From Novosphingobium sp. PhB57 (GTDB taxonomy: Bacteria > Pseudomonadota > Alphaproteobacteria > Sphingomonadales > Sphingomonadaceae): 64,000 bases of DNA. A program made the translations under genes and the position numbers. This document shows positions 34,542-42,664 of this stretch, in pieces. A model generated the notes under the pieces. That model was not told the origin of the DNA and searched no databases. It saw only the letters and a program-made list of their open reading frames with translations. The stretch covers positions 186,001-250,000 of the forward strand of contig NZ_SMBO01000003.1 of the NCBI RefSeq assembly GCF_004342985.1. Reading direction: 5' to 3'. The number at the start of each line of letters is the position of its first letter. Position 1 is the stretch's first letter.

Positions 34542-35531
34542 ATGGAATATCGCTCGTTCGCAGACCTGGCGGAGACCGTGTTCTTCAACGCCCACGCCAT
34601 TCCGGAAGACGTCGACCTGATCGTGGGCGTCCCTCGCAGCGGATTGCTGCCGGCCAATCTTCTGGCGGTTCAGCTGCACAAGCCACTGCTCGACCTGGAA
34701 AGCTATCTTGAGGGGCGCACGCCCACCGTCGGGCGAACAGCGCGCGAAACGATCGACGAGAAAGTCCGGCCGCGGCGGGTGCTGATCGTGGACGACAGCA
34801 TCGCCTCGGGCGAATCGATGCGCGCGGTGCGCGAGCGGGTGCAGGCCGCGGCCCCGCAAGTTCCGGCAACCTACCTTGCCGTATACGGCACCCGCGCCGC
34901 CCATGAGGATGCCGATCTGATCTTCGAGGCCGTACCCTCGCCGCGCATCTTCGAGTGGAACCTGATGCGGCACAAGCGACTGGCCGATGCCTGTTTCGAC
35001 ATCGACGGCATCCTCTGCCACGATCCGCACAGCTCCCAGAACGACGATGGCGAGAAATACCGCGATTTCCTGCTGACGGCCAAGCCGCTCCTGCGGGCGA
35101 ATGTGCCGATCAAGCATCTCGTGACCAGCAGGCTGGAGAAATACCGTCCCGAGACCGAGCAATGGCTCGCGGCCAACGGGGTGAAGTACGAAAACCTCTG
35201 GATGCTCGATCTGCCATCCGCGGAGGAACGGCGCCGCCAGCGTGCCCATGCCAGTTTCAAGGCCTCGGTCTACATCAAGACCGGCGCCGGGCTGTTCGTG
35301 GAGAGCGAGGACAAGCAGGCGCAGGAGATTGCCCAGCTCAGTGAGCGCCCGGTACTGAGCATCGAAGGCCAGCGCATGGTCTGGCCCGGCAACGCCACGG
35401 CGGCGCGGCGCAGCTATGTCCGGCGCGGCGAAAGCAGCGGCGGTGCCGCGAAACGACTGGTGCGGGCGGTGGCTTTCGGCATTCTCGGAGACCGGACGAT
35501 CGCGAAGATCAAGCGAAGCCTGCGCCGCTAG
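34542..35531 (+). CDS. Phosphoribosyltransferase-HAD phosphatase fusion protein
   Basis: A 329-residue two-domain protein; ATG at 34542 has a GAGGAAG site. The N-terminal half is a type-I phosphoribosyltransferase fold: VGVPRSGLLPANLLA, then the PRPP-binding loop RVLIVDDSIASGESM. The C-terminal half begins ACFDIDGILCHDP, the HAD DXDG motif, followed by HLVTSRLEKYRPET and a basic tail. PRPP-dependent transfer followed by dephosphorylation is the known route to ribofuranose residues in some bacterial O-polysaccharides, and this protein lies between two glycosyltransferase genes. A ribofuranose role is therefore a reasonable inference; a nucleotide-salvage role is less likely from context. Confidence 0.8.
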   Translation: MEYRSFADLAETVFFNAHAIPEDVDLIVGVPRSGLLPANLLAVQLHKPLLDLESYLEGRTPTVGRTARETIDEKVRPRRVLIVDDSIASGESMRAVRERVQAAAPQVPATYLAVYGTRAAHEDADLIFEAVPSPRIFEWNLMRHKRLADACFDIDGILCHDPHSSQNDDGEKYRDFLLTAKPLLRANVPIKHLVTSRLEKYRPETEQWLAANGVKYENLWMLDLPSAEERRRQRAHASFKASVYIKTGAGLFVESEDKQAQEIAQLSERPVLSIEGQRMVWPGNATAARRSYVRRGESSGGAAKRLVRAVAFGILGDRTIAKIKRSLRR

Positions 35532-35579
35532 GCCCGGCCGAGCCCGCGTCCCTTTCGCACCTGCCCAAGTGGAGGTTTC

Positions 35580-36542
35580 ATGCCCCAGGTTTCCGTCATC
35601 ATGCCCTGCTACAATGCGGCCACCTTTCTCGACCGCGCGATCGGCAGCCTGCTGGACCAGACGCTGCAGGACTGGGAACTCCTGGCCATCGACGATTGCT
35701 CGACCGACGACACCCGCGCCCGGCTGCAGGAATGGTCGCGCCGCGATCCGCGCGTGCGCTGCCTGCAGACGGTGAAGAACGGCGGGCCCAGCGTCGCGCG
35801 CAATATCGGGATCCGGGAAAGCCTGGGCGACTGGCTGGCGATCCTGGATGCCGACGATGCCTTCAAGCCCGCCCGCCTCGCCAGCCTGACCGCCCTGGGA
35901 GACGAGCGCGCCGCCGACCTCGTCTTCGACGGGCTGATCTATTACGACGATCAGGAACGCCGGGAAACGGGATGCTCGTTCAAGGAGGAGGGCATTTCGA
36001 CGGTGACGATTGCCGAACTGATCGATGCCGAACGGCCCGGTTCTCCGCTTAAATTCGGGTTCCTCAAGCCGATGATGCGGCGCAGCTTCATCATGGACAA
36101 GGCCCTGCGCTATTCGGAAAGCCTGCGCTTTGCCGAGGACTTCGATCTTTACGCCCGGTGCCTGCTTTCCGGCGCGCGCGGGATCCTCGATCGCCGGGCG
36201 TACTATGTCTATACCACCCAGCTCGGGCAAGTAAGCGGTGCCCGCTCGCAGGGAACCCGAACCCGTTTCACGCCGCAGACCCGCGTCGACATCATGGACG
36301 GGCTGATCTCGGACTACGCCGCCAGCACGCCGCCTTCAACGATGGCGGCCCTGCGGCAAGGGCGGCAATGGCAAGTGCTCTATGCCGATGCCCACCGCCT
36401 TGGGGAGCTACGCCGAACGGGGCAGTGGGGGGAGTTCCTGTCGCTGGCCTTGCGCCATCCGCGCGCGCTATGGCGCTTCGTGTCGCGCTCGCGCGTGTTC
36501 CGGACCGGCGGCGGGGGCAACAATTCCGCGGCGGGGATCTGA
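35580..36542 (+). CDS. Family 2 glycosyltransferase
   Basis: A 320-residue GT2 with GGAGG 4 bp before its ATG. The N-terminus reads VSVIMPCYNAATFLDRAIGSLLDQT, followed by IDDCSTDDT and the DXD in ILDADDAF. The middle has the GLIYYDDQ and FLKPMMRRSF segments common in glycan-locus GT2 enzymes. Soluble with a basic C-terminus. It is the last gene of the second glycan locus and convergent with msrB. Sugar specificity cannot be read from sequence. Confidence 0.87.
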   Translation: MPQVSVIMPCYNAATFLDRAIGSLLDQTLQDWELLAIDDCSTDDTRARLQEWSRRDPRVRCLQTVKNGGPSVARNIGIRESLGDWLAILDADDAFKPARLASLTALGDERAADLVFDGLIYYDDQERRETGCSFKEEGISTVTIAELIDAERPGSPLKFGFLKPMMRRSFIMDKALRYSESLRFAEDFDLYARCLLSGARGILDRRAYYVYTTQLGQVSGARSQGTRTRFTPQTRVDIMDGLISDYAASTPPSTMAALRQGRQWQVLYADAHRLGELRRTGQWGEFLSLALRHPRALWRFVSRSRVFRTGGGGNNSAAGI

Positions 36543-36548
36543 ACGCCA

Positions 36549-36573
36549 GACCGGTTTTCGCAAGGCCGGTCTT
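36549..36573. terminator. Candidate terminator hairpin between the glycan locus and msrB
   Basis: AGACCGG (36549-36555) pairs with CCGGTCT (36567-36573) in the 35-bp gap between convergent genes. The stem is short and lacks a clean T run, so this is a weak candidate usable in either direction. Confidence 0.4.
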
Positions 36574-36577
36574 GCCG

Positions 36578-37078
36578 CTAGGCCGGCTTGAACGTCAGGG
36601 CTGCGCCGTTCATGCAATAGCGCTTGCCGGTGGGACGCGGGCCGTCGTCGAACAAGTGACCCAGATGGCCCAGGCACCGAGCGCAGCGGACTTCGGTGCG
36701 AACCATGCCGAGGCTGCCGTCCCGGCGCAGATTGACCGCGCCGGGCAGGTGATCCCAGAAACTTGGCCAGCCCGTGCCGCTCTCGAACTTGGTATTGGAC
36801 GCGTAGAGCGGCAATGCGCAGCCTCCGCAAGCGAACTGCCCCTTCCGGTGCTCCTTCAAGAGCGGACTGGAATAGGCGCGTTCGGTGGAGGCCTGGCGAA
36901 GGACGGCATAGGCCTGCGGCGAAAGCCGACGCCGCCATTCCGCGTCCGGAAGGTTCCAGTTCGCCGCATCGGCGCGGGGCGTTAAAACGGAAAAGTCGCA
37001 GATCACGGCGGCGACCGCTGCCATGCCGCACTTCGCCAGGAATGCGCGGCGAGCCTGCCTGATGCCAAGGTTCGTCAT
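36578..37078 (-). CDS. msrB: Exported peptide-methionine (R)-S-oxide reductase MsrB
   Basis: Reduces methionine-R-sulfoxide in proteins. The 166-residue protein starts with a basic, hydrophobic export signal (QARRAFLAKCGMAAVAAVICD; RRAF resembles a weak twin-arginine motif), so it is probably periplasmic. MsrB motifs follow: zinc ligands Cys84, Cys87, Cys132 and Cys135, the GTGWPSF motif, and catalytic Cys155 in RYCMN. ATG overlaps the msrA stop (ATGA), so the two are co-translated. Electrons presumably come from the adjacent DipZ-like thiol transporter. Confidence 0.95.
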   Translation of the reverse strand: MTNLGIRQARRAFLAKCGMAAVAAVICDFSVLTPRADAANWNLPDAEWRRRLSPQAYAVLRQASTERAYSSPLLKEHRKGQFACGGCALPLYASNTKFESGTGWPSFWDHLPGAVNLRRDGSLGMVRTEVRCARCLGHLGHLFDDGPRPTGKRYCMNGAALTFKPA

Positions 37079-37788
37079 GGCCGGACCAGCACGGCATTGT
37101 TCCGATAGGAACGTGGGAACGCCTGTCTCAGGGCGTCGACCTTGGGCTGGTCGTTGATGCGGATATAGCTCGATTCAGGGTGGCGGGTCAGAAAGTCCTG
37201 ATGGTAGCTCTCGGCCGGGTAAAAGCCCTTGAACGGTTCGATCCGGGTGACGATCGGGCGTTTCCAGACACCGGCCTGCCCAAGCTGCGCAACGTAGCGC
37301 TGGGCGATGTCGCGCTGGCGCGGGCTCTGGGGGAAGAGGGCGGTGCGATACTGGGTCCCGTGGTCCGGGCCCTGATAGTCGCGCGTCGTGGGGTCGGCCA
37401 CGACCGTGAAGTAGATCCTGAGCAAAGTGCCGTAGCTGACCTGCCGGGGATCGAAAGTGATCTTCACGGCTTCGGCATGGCCGGTATTGCCGCCCGACAC
37501 GCTGTCATAGCGCGCGGTCCCGGAGGCTCCGCCGGAGTAGCCTGCCACGGCGCTGCTCACGCCCTTCACATGCTGGAACACGCCCTGCACGCCCCAGAAG
37601 CAGCCTCCGGCCAGTACGGCGGTTTCGCTGCGCGCGGGGTTGGGCGTGTCTACGAGCGGGGCGGGCACGGCGGGCCTTGCCTGCGCAGGCACGGCCACGG
37701 CCTGTTCCCACTGCCCATGGAGCGATGCTCCTAGCACGGTCGCGAGGCCGGCGATCATCAAAAGGCGCTTGCCGATTATCGGTTGCAT
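37075..37788 (-). CDS. msrA: Exported peptide-methionine (S)-S-oxide reductase MsrA
   Basis: Reduces methionine-S-sulfoxide. The 237-residue protein has an N-terminal hydrophobic segment (LLMIAGLATVLGASL) acting as signal or anchor, unlike cytoplasmic MsrA. The catalytic Cys63 lies in GGCFWG, and YSGG, GHAEAV and YHQDF motifs are present. It forms a two-gene unit with msrB and is divergent from the DipZ-like gene across a 155-bp gap, which would hold both promoters. Confidence 0.95.
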   Translation of the reverse strand: MQPIIGKRLLMIAGLATVLGASLHGQWEQAVAVPAQARPAVPAPLVDTPNPARSETAVLAGGCFWGVQGVFQHVKGVSSAVAGYSGGASGTARYDSVSGGNTGHAEAVKITFDPRQVSYGTLLRIYFTVVADPTTRDYQGPDHGTQYRTALFPQSPRQRDIAQRYVAQLGQAGVWKRPIVTRIEPFKGFYPAESYHQDFLTRHPESSYIRINDQPKVDALRQAFPRSYRNNAVLVRP

Positions 37789-37943
37789 GTCGAGCTTTCC
37801 ACAGCCTTGGCCCTCATAGTACGCGCCAGGAAGCCGGACGGATGCACCCCAAACGGAATATTCGTGCTTTGCCGTTTGGACAGCTTGCGTTCATGCTGAG
37901 GGGCGATCTGATCCCCTTCTTTCGGCCATGGCGGAGATTGACC

Positions 37944-39692
37944 ATGATCCTGTTTCTCCTCTCCTACCTGGCCGGCGCGCTAACGATCATCAGCCCCTGT
38001 ATCCTGCCGGTCCTGCCCTTCGTCTTCGCCCGCGCCGACCAGCCATTCCTGCGCAGCGGGTTGCCGCTGCTGCTGGGGCTGGCCGTCACTTTCGCCGGCG
38101 TGGCGACGCTGGCGTCGGTCGGCGGAGGCTGGGTCGTCCAAGCCAACAGCTACGGTCGCGCCGCGGCGCTGGTGATCCTGGCGATCTTCGGTCTGCTGCT
38201 GCTGTTCCCTGCCATTGCCGAACGCGCGACGCGACCGCTGGTCGCTCTGGGGGCGCGGCTCTCGCAATCGGCCGCGGGGCCGGTCGCGGGAGCGGGGCAG
38301 GGCGGTGCCTCTCCATTCGCGGCCTCGCTGCTGCTGGGAGTGGCAACCGGCCTGCTCTGGGCGCCCTGCGCCGGACCGATCCTCGGCCTGATCCTTACAG
38401 GCGCCGCGCTGCAGGGGGCCAGCGGGCAAAGTACCCTGCTGCTGCTGGCCTATGCCCTGGGTGCGGCCAGTTCGCTGGCGCTGGCGCTTCTGGTCGGAGG
38501 CAAAGTCTTCTCCGCCATGAAGCGCTCGATCGGCGCGGGCGAGTGGATCCGGCGCCTGCTCGGGCTGGCGGTGCTCGTGGCCGTGGCGGCGATCGCGCTT
38601 GGCCTCGATACCGGCTTGCTGACGCGCCTTTCGCTCTCGAGCACATCGACGGTCGAACAAGGGCTGCTCGACCGTTTCCGCGCGGGTACCGGCCAGTCGG
38701 CCAGGCCGCGCAGCGACGGGAAACTCGCCGTGGAGGGCCAGTTCCCCTCGCTGTCCGGCGCCACGGAGTGGCTGAACTCCCCGCCGCTCACCCCCGAACA
38801 GCTGCGCGGAAAAGTCGTGCTGGTCGATTTCTGGACCTACAGTTGCATCAACTGCCTTCGCTCACTGCCTTATGTCCGGGCCTGGGCGGAGAAGTACAAG
38901 GATCAGGGTCTGGTCGTCATCGGCGTTCACGCACCGGAATTCGCTTTCGAGAAAGACCCCGCGAACGTGCGCAAGGCGGTCCGGGACCTTGGGGTGACTT
39001 ATCCGGTGGCGCTCGACAACGACCGCGCCATCTGGCGCGCGTTCCAGAACCTCTATTGGCCGGCCCATTACTTCATCGATGGCCGGGGTCGCATTCGCTA
39101 CCACCATTTCGGCGAAGGCGATTATGCCCAATCGGAACGCGTGATCCGGCAACTGCTCGCCGAGAACGGCACCGGCAAGAGCGACAGCGACATGGTGCTT
39201 GTGGAAGGTACCGGCATCGCCGCACCGGCAGACCGCAACGCGAACCGCTCTCCCGAAACCTACATCGGCCATTCCCGAGGCGAGCGCTTCGTCTCTGCCG
39301 GCGGCTATGTTCCGAACCGGTCCCAGGACTATGTGTTGCCCAGGTTGGGAACGCTGAACGATTGGGGTCTCGCAGGCCCGTGGACGGTAAGCGCTGAGAA
39401 AGCCACGCTGGACCGGGCCGGAGGGCGGATCGCCTTCCGCTTTCATGCGCGCGACTTGCACCTCGTGCTCGGCCCGGCAAAAGGCGTCCGTCCGGTCCGC
39501 TTCCGGGTGACGGTCGATGGGCAGGCGCCCGGGAAGGACCATGGCGTCGATATCGATGCCGAAGGCCAAGGCGTGGTCCAGAGCGAACGGCTCTATCAAT
39601 TGGTTCGCCAGAAGGGCCCGGTGCGAGACCGGACGTTCGAGATCGAATTCGCGGATCCCGGTGTGCAGGCCTTCGCGTTCACGTTCGGATAG
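37944..39692 (+). CDS. DipZ-like protein: CcdA/DsbD membrane domain fused to a thioredoxin-like domain
   Basis: Carries reducing power from the cytoplasm to the periplasm. In the 582-residue protein, residues 1-240 form a CcdA-type membrane domain with reactive cysteines Cys19 (IISPCILPVLPF) and Cys142 (LLWAPCAGPILG). About 275-410 form a TlpA/AhpC-like thioredoxin domain with Cys301-X-X-Cys304 (WTYSCINCLR). The last 140 residues form the beta-rich C-terminal domain seen in mycobacterial DipZ. ATG at 37944 has GGAG 8 bp away and is followed directly by the first membrane helix; the longer upstream frame has no signal. Divergent to exported msrA-msrB, which it probably reduces. Confidence 0.9.
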   Translation: MILFLLSYLAGALTIISPCILPVLPFVFARADQPFLRSGLPLLLGLAVTFAGVATLASVGGGWVVQANSYGRAAALVILAIFGLLLLFPAIAERATRPLVALGARLSQSAAGPVAGAGQGGASPFAASLLLGVATGLLWAPCAGPILGLILTGAALQGASGQSTLLLLAYALGAASSLALALLVGGKVFSAMKRSIGAGEWIRRLLGLAVLVAVAAIALGLDTGLLTRLSLSSTSTVEQGLLDRFRAGTGQSARPRSDGKLAVEGQFPSLSGATEWLNSPPLTPEQLRGKVVLVDFWTYSCINCLRSLPYVRAWAEKYKDQGLVVIGVHAPEFAFEKDPANVRKAVRDLGVTYPVALDNDRAIWRAFQNLYWPAHYFIDGRGRIRYHHFGEGDYAQSERVIRQLLAENGTGKSDSDMVLVEGTGIAAPADRNANRSPETYIGHSRGERFVSAGGYVPNRSQDYVLPRLGTLNDWGLAGPWTVSAEKATLDRAGGRIAFRFHARDLHLVLGPAKGVRPVRFRVTVDGQAPGKDHGVDIDAEGQGVVQSERLYQLVRQKGPVRDRTFEIEFADPGVQAFAFTFG

Positions 39693-39716
39693 GGCAGCCT
39701 GAGGACGGACATGAAA

Positions 39717-39757
39717 CTGGGGCGGGGGACCGAAAGTCTCCCGCCCCAGGCATTTTA
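39717..39757 (+). terminator. Terminator hairpin after the DipZ-like gene
   Basis: CTGGGGCGGGGGAC pairs with GTCTCCCGCCCCAG (14 bp, one G-U) around a CGAAA loop, followed by GCATTTTAT. The T run is short but the stem is very stable. Confidence 0.8.
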
Positions 39758-39872
39758 TCTGTCAGAGTAGAGCGGGTCGCCGCCGCGCCTGACCGTTCGC
39801 AAATCCGGGAAATCGGCAGATGAGCAAATTTTCCCATCGTGTGCGAATTTTGCAATTGTCGCATACTTCGTA

Positions 39873-39888
39873 ATATCGTATACGATAT
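39873..39888. promoter_or_regulatory. Perfect 16-bp palindrome, probable GntR-type operator
   Basis: ATATCGTATACGATAT is a perfect palindrome 30 bp before the start of the DapA-family gene. Its GTATAC core and half-site size match operators of GntR/FadR-subfamily regulators. It lies where a -10 element would be (TAATAT at 39871-39876), so binding would repress. No GntR gene is in the window. Confidence 0.7.
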
Positions 39889-39917
39889 CTCAATTCAGAG
39901 AGAGTAGGAAGATTTAC

Positions 39918-40832
39918 ATGGCAATTGGTTGGAAGGGTGTGTTCCCGGCGGTCACCACGCAGCTCCGTGAGGACCTGTCGATCGACCTCGCCGATACGCA
40001 GCGCGTCGTCGACGATCTCATCAACGACGGCGTGACCGGCGTGATCGCGCTCGGCACGGTTGGTGAAAACAACTCGCTGGAATACGACGAAAAGGTCCAG
40101 GTTCTTTCGGCCATCGTGGAAGCCGTGAACGGCCGCGTTCCGGTCGTCACCGGCGTTTCGGAATTCGATACCCGCCGCGCCGTTCGCTATGCCCAGGCCG
40201 CTGAAAAGGCCGGCGCCGATGGCCTCATGCTGCTGCCGCCGATGGTCTACGTGACGAAGCCCCACGAACTCGTCGCCCACTTCAAGGGCGTGGCCGACCA
40301 GACCGCCCTGCCGATCATGCTTTACAACAACCCGCCGGCCTACCGCACGGTGATCGACAAGGACGTCCTCACCGCCCTGGTCGATGTGAAGAACATCGTC
40401 GCCGTCAAGGAATCGGCTCCCGACACCCGTCGCTTCACCGACTTCCGCAACACCTTCGGCGATCGCTACACCCTGTTCGCAGGTCTCGACGATGTCGCTC
40501 TGGAAGGTCTCTACCTCGGCGCCCAGGGCTGGGTTTCCGGCCTCACCAACGCTTTCCCGAAGGAATCGGTCGAGCTGGTCAAGGCATTCGAGCGCGGCGA
40601 TCACGCCAAGGCCATGGAAATCTACCGCTGGTTCATGCCGCTCCTCCACCTCGATGCCGACCACGACCTCGTCCAGTCGATCAAGCTGGCCGAACAGGTC
40701 ATGGGCCGCGGTTCGGAGCGCGTCCTGCCTCCGCGCTACGTCCTTCAGGGCGAACGCCGCGCCGAAGTGATCGCGATGGTCGAACAGGCCGCCGCAACCC
40801 GCCCCGACCTTTCGGTCGCGGCAGCAGCCTAA
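39918..40832 (+). CDS. DapA-family lyase, probable pyrroline-4-hydroxy-2-carboxylate deaminase
   Basis: A 304-residue class-I aldolase-type TIM barrel of the dihydrodipicolinate synthase family, with the Schiff-base lysine at Lys164 (NIVAVKESA), the YNNPPAY tyrosine region and GTVGENNSL in place of the DapA substrate motif GTTGE. The neighbouring 4-hydroxyproline epimerase points to hydroxyproline catabolism, in which a DapA-family enzyme deaminates the pyrroline intermediate to a 2-oxoglutarate semialdehyde. Codon use is strongly optimised, suggesting high expression. Not the housekeeping lysine-pathway enzyme, judging by context and motif. The specific reaction is inferred. Confidence 0.82.
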   Translation: MAIGWKGVFPAVTTQLREDLSIDLADTQRVVDDLINDGVTGVIALGTVGENNSLEYDEKVQVLSAIVEAVNGRVPVVTGVSEFDTRRAVRYAQAAEKAGADGLMLLPPMVYVTKPHELVAHFKGVADQTALPIMLYNNPPAYRTVIDKDVLTALVDVKNIVAVKESAPDTRRFTDFRNTFGDRYTLFAGLDDVALEGLYLGAQGWVSGLTNAFPKESVELVKAFERGDHAKAMEIYRWFMPLLHLDADHDLVQSIKLAEQVMGRGSERVLPPRYVLQGERRAEVIAMVEQAAATRPDLSVAAAA

Positions 40833-40842
40833 GGGAGCGTCG

Positions 40843-41841
40843 ATGCGGCACACGTTTTTCTGCATCGACGGCCACACAGCCGGTAACCCCGTTCGCCTTG
40901 TGGCGGGCGGGGCTCCGCTGTTGAAGGGCGCCTCCATGTCCGAACGGCGGCAGGACTTCCTGTCCCGCTTCGACTGGATCCGCACCGGCCTGTGCTTCGA
41001 ACCGCGCGGGCACGACATGATGTCGGGCGGTTTCCTCTATCCGCCGACCGATGCCGCCAACGACATCGGCATCCTGTTCATCGAGACCAGCGGTTGCCTG
41101 CCCATGTGCGGCCACGGCACCATCGGCATGGTGACCTTCGGCCTCGAACACGGGCTGATCCAACCCGCGACGCCCGGCAAGCTGCGCGTGGAAGTTCCCG
41201 CGGGCGTGATCGAGATCGCCTACGAAACCGATGGCCCCAAGGTCACTTCGGTGCGCATCACCAATGTGCCCGCCTATGTTGCCGAGCGCGGCATTGCGGT
41301 GGATGTCGAGGGCATTGGCCCTCTCACCATCGACGTGTCCTACGGCGGCAATTACTACGCGATCGTCGAACCGCAGAGCAACTACACCGGCCTCGACGAC
41401 CTGTGCGCCTCGCGCATCGTCGAGCTTTCGGGACGCATTCGCGAAGCAGTTCGCGCGAAGTACGAGCCGGTCCACCCGCTCGATTCCACGATCCGCGGCG
41501 TCAGCCACGTCCTTTGGGCCGACAAGCCCAAACATGACGGCGCCGATGGTCGCAACGCCGTGTTCTACGGCGACAAGGCGATCGACCGCAGCCCCTGCGG
41601 CACCGGCACCTCGGCACGCATCGCGCACCTGCACGCCACCGGCCGCCTGAAGGTGGGCGAGCGTTTCGTGCACGAGAGCTACATCTGCAGCCGCTTCATC
41701 GGCCGGGTGGAGCAGGAAGTCATGCTGGGCGACAAGCCGGCCATCATTCCCTCTATCGAGGGTTCGGCCATTGCCACCGGCTTCAACACGATCTGGATCG
41801 ACCAGGCCGACCCGTTCTGGGCCGGTTTCCAGGTCACCTGA
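40843..41841 (+). CDS. 4-hydroxyproline 2-epimerase (proline racemase family)
   Basis: Interconverts trans-4-hydroxy-L-proline and cis-4-hydroxy-D-proline. The 332-residue protein has both catalytic cysteines, Cys89 in PMCGHGT and Cys252 in SPCGTGT, so it is a true two-base epimerase rather than a dehydratase (which has Thr at the second site). FFCIDGHTAGNPVRLV is the typical N-terminus. It starts 10 bp after the DapA-family stop, preceded by AAGGGAG. The D-hydroxyproline dehydrogenase and semialdehyde dehydrogenase expected for a full pathway are not in the window. Confidence 0.92.
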   Translation: MRHTFFCIDGHTAGNPVRLVAGGAPLLKGASMSERRQDFLSRFDWIRTGLCFEPRGHDMMSGGFLYPPTDAANDIGILFIETSGCLPMCGHGTIGMVTFGLEHGLIQPATPGKLRVEVPAGVIEIAYETDGPKVTSVRITNVPAYVAERGIAVDVEGIGPLTIDVSYGGNYYAIVEPQSNYTGLDDLCASRIVELSGRIREAVRAKYEPVHPLDSTIRGVSHVLWADKPKHDGADGRNAVFYGDKAIDRSPCGTGTSARIAHLHATGRLKVGERFVHESYICSRFIGRVEQEVMLGDKPAIIPSIEGSAIATGFNTIWIDQADPFWAGFQVT

Positions 41842-41845
41842 TCCG

Positions 41846-41882
41846 GAGGACGGGAAGGCGCAAAGCGCGCCTTTCCGTCCTC
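41846..41882. terminator. Strong bidirectional terminator between epimerase and btuD
   Basis: A 16-bp stem (GAGGACGGGAAGGCGC with GCGCCTTTCCGTCCTC, one G-U) and a 5-nt loop sit in the 46-bp gap of two convergent genes. No long T run is present, yet the placement and stability support a shared terminator. Confidence 0.75.
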
Positions 41883-41887
41883 GCGCC

Positions 41888-42664
41888 TTAATGCGGCGCG
41901 CGCTCCAGGGGCACGACGAACGGCAGTGGCCCGGTCATGTCGACATGGCTGGTCACCCCGTAGACCTTGCGCAGCCGCTCGGCCGTCAGGACCTCGCGCG
42001 GCGATCCATCGGCGACCAGCGCACCGTTATCGACCAGCAGCAGGCGATCGCAATAGCGCGCGGCCATCGTCAGGTCGTGCAGCACGGCGACTACCAGTTT
42101 GCCGTCATGGGCTTCGCGGGCCAGCAGGTCCATGACGTCGATCTGATGTCCGGGATCGAGTGAGGCCAGCGGCTCGTCGACCACCAGCGCCGGGGCGCCG
42201 ACAGCCAGCGCCCGGGCCAGCATGGCGCGCGCGCGCTCGCCGCCCGAGAGTTCCGTGGCGACGCGTGCGGCAAGCGCGGTGACATCGGCTCGCGCCATGG
42301 CTTCCTGGACCGCTGCGCTGTCCGCCGCGGATATTCGCGACATCGGCCCGAGGTGCGGCAACCGCCCCAGCGCAACCAGGCGCTCGACGGTGAGCGGCCA
42401 GTGCAGTGTCTGGCCTTGCGGCAGATAGGCGACCTGCCGCGCCAGATCGCGCGGCTGAAGACGGGACAACGGCGCGCCATCCAGCGACACGCCGCCGCGC
42501 TCTGCGGCTACGAGCCCGAGCATGGCCCGCACCAGTGTCGATTTGCCTGCCCCGTTGGGTCCGATAACGCCCACCAGCGCGCCGGGCCGCAGTGTGGCGG
42601 ATAGGCCCCGCAGGACCTCGCGGCGGCCGAGGCGGACGGCGAGGTTCTCGATGGCGATGGTCAC
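41888..42664 (-). CDS. btuD: Cobalamin/iron-complex ABC transporter ATP-binding protein BtuD
   Basis: ATPase of the vitamin B12 importer. The 258-residue protein has Walker A (GPNGAGKST, residues 35-43), a Q-loop, the ABC signature LSGGE, Walker B (ALVVDEP) followed by the D-loop SLD, and the H-loop His in AVLHD. The GTG start at 42664 overlaps the permease stop by 4 bp (GTGA); an upstream extension in the same frame runs through the permease gene and is not real. FecCD-type importers also carry siderophores, but the surrounding cobalamin genes favour B12. Confidence 0.9.
   Translation of the reverse strand: MTIAIENLAVRLGRREVLRGLSATLRPGALVGVIGPNGAGKSTLVRAMLGLVAAERGGVSLDGAPLSRLQPRDLARQVAYLPQGQTLHWPLTVERLVALGRLPHLGPMSRISAADSAAVQEAMARADVTALAARVATELSGGERARAMLARALAVGAPALVVDEPLASLDPGHQIDVMDLLAREAHDGKLVVAVLHDLTMAARYCDRLLLVDNGALVADGSPREVLTAERLRKVYGVTSHVDMTGPLPFVVPLERAPH

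Noticed and set aside
32495..34657. 720-codon minus-strand frame across the second glycan locus
   Set aside because: Antisense to two glycosyltransferases with clear motifs.
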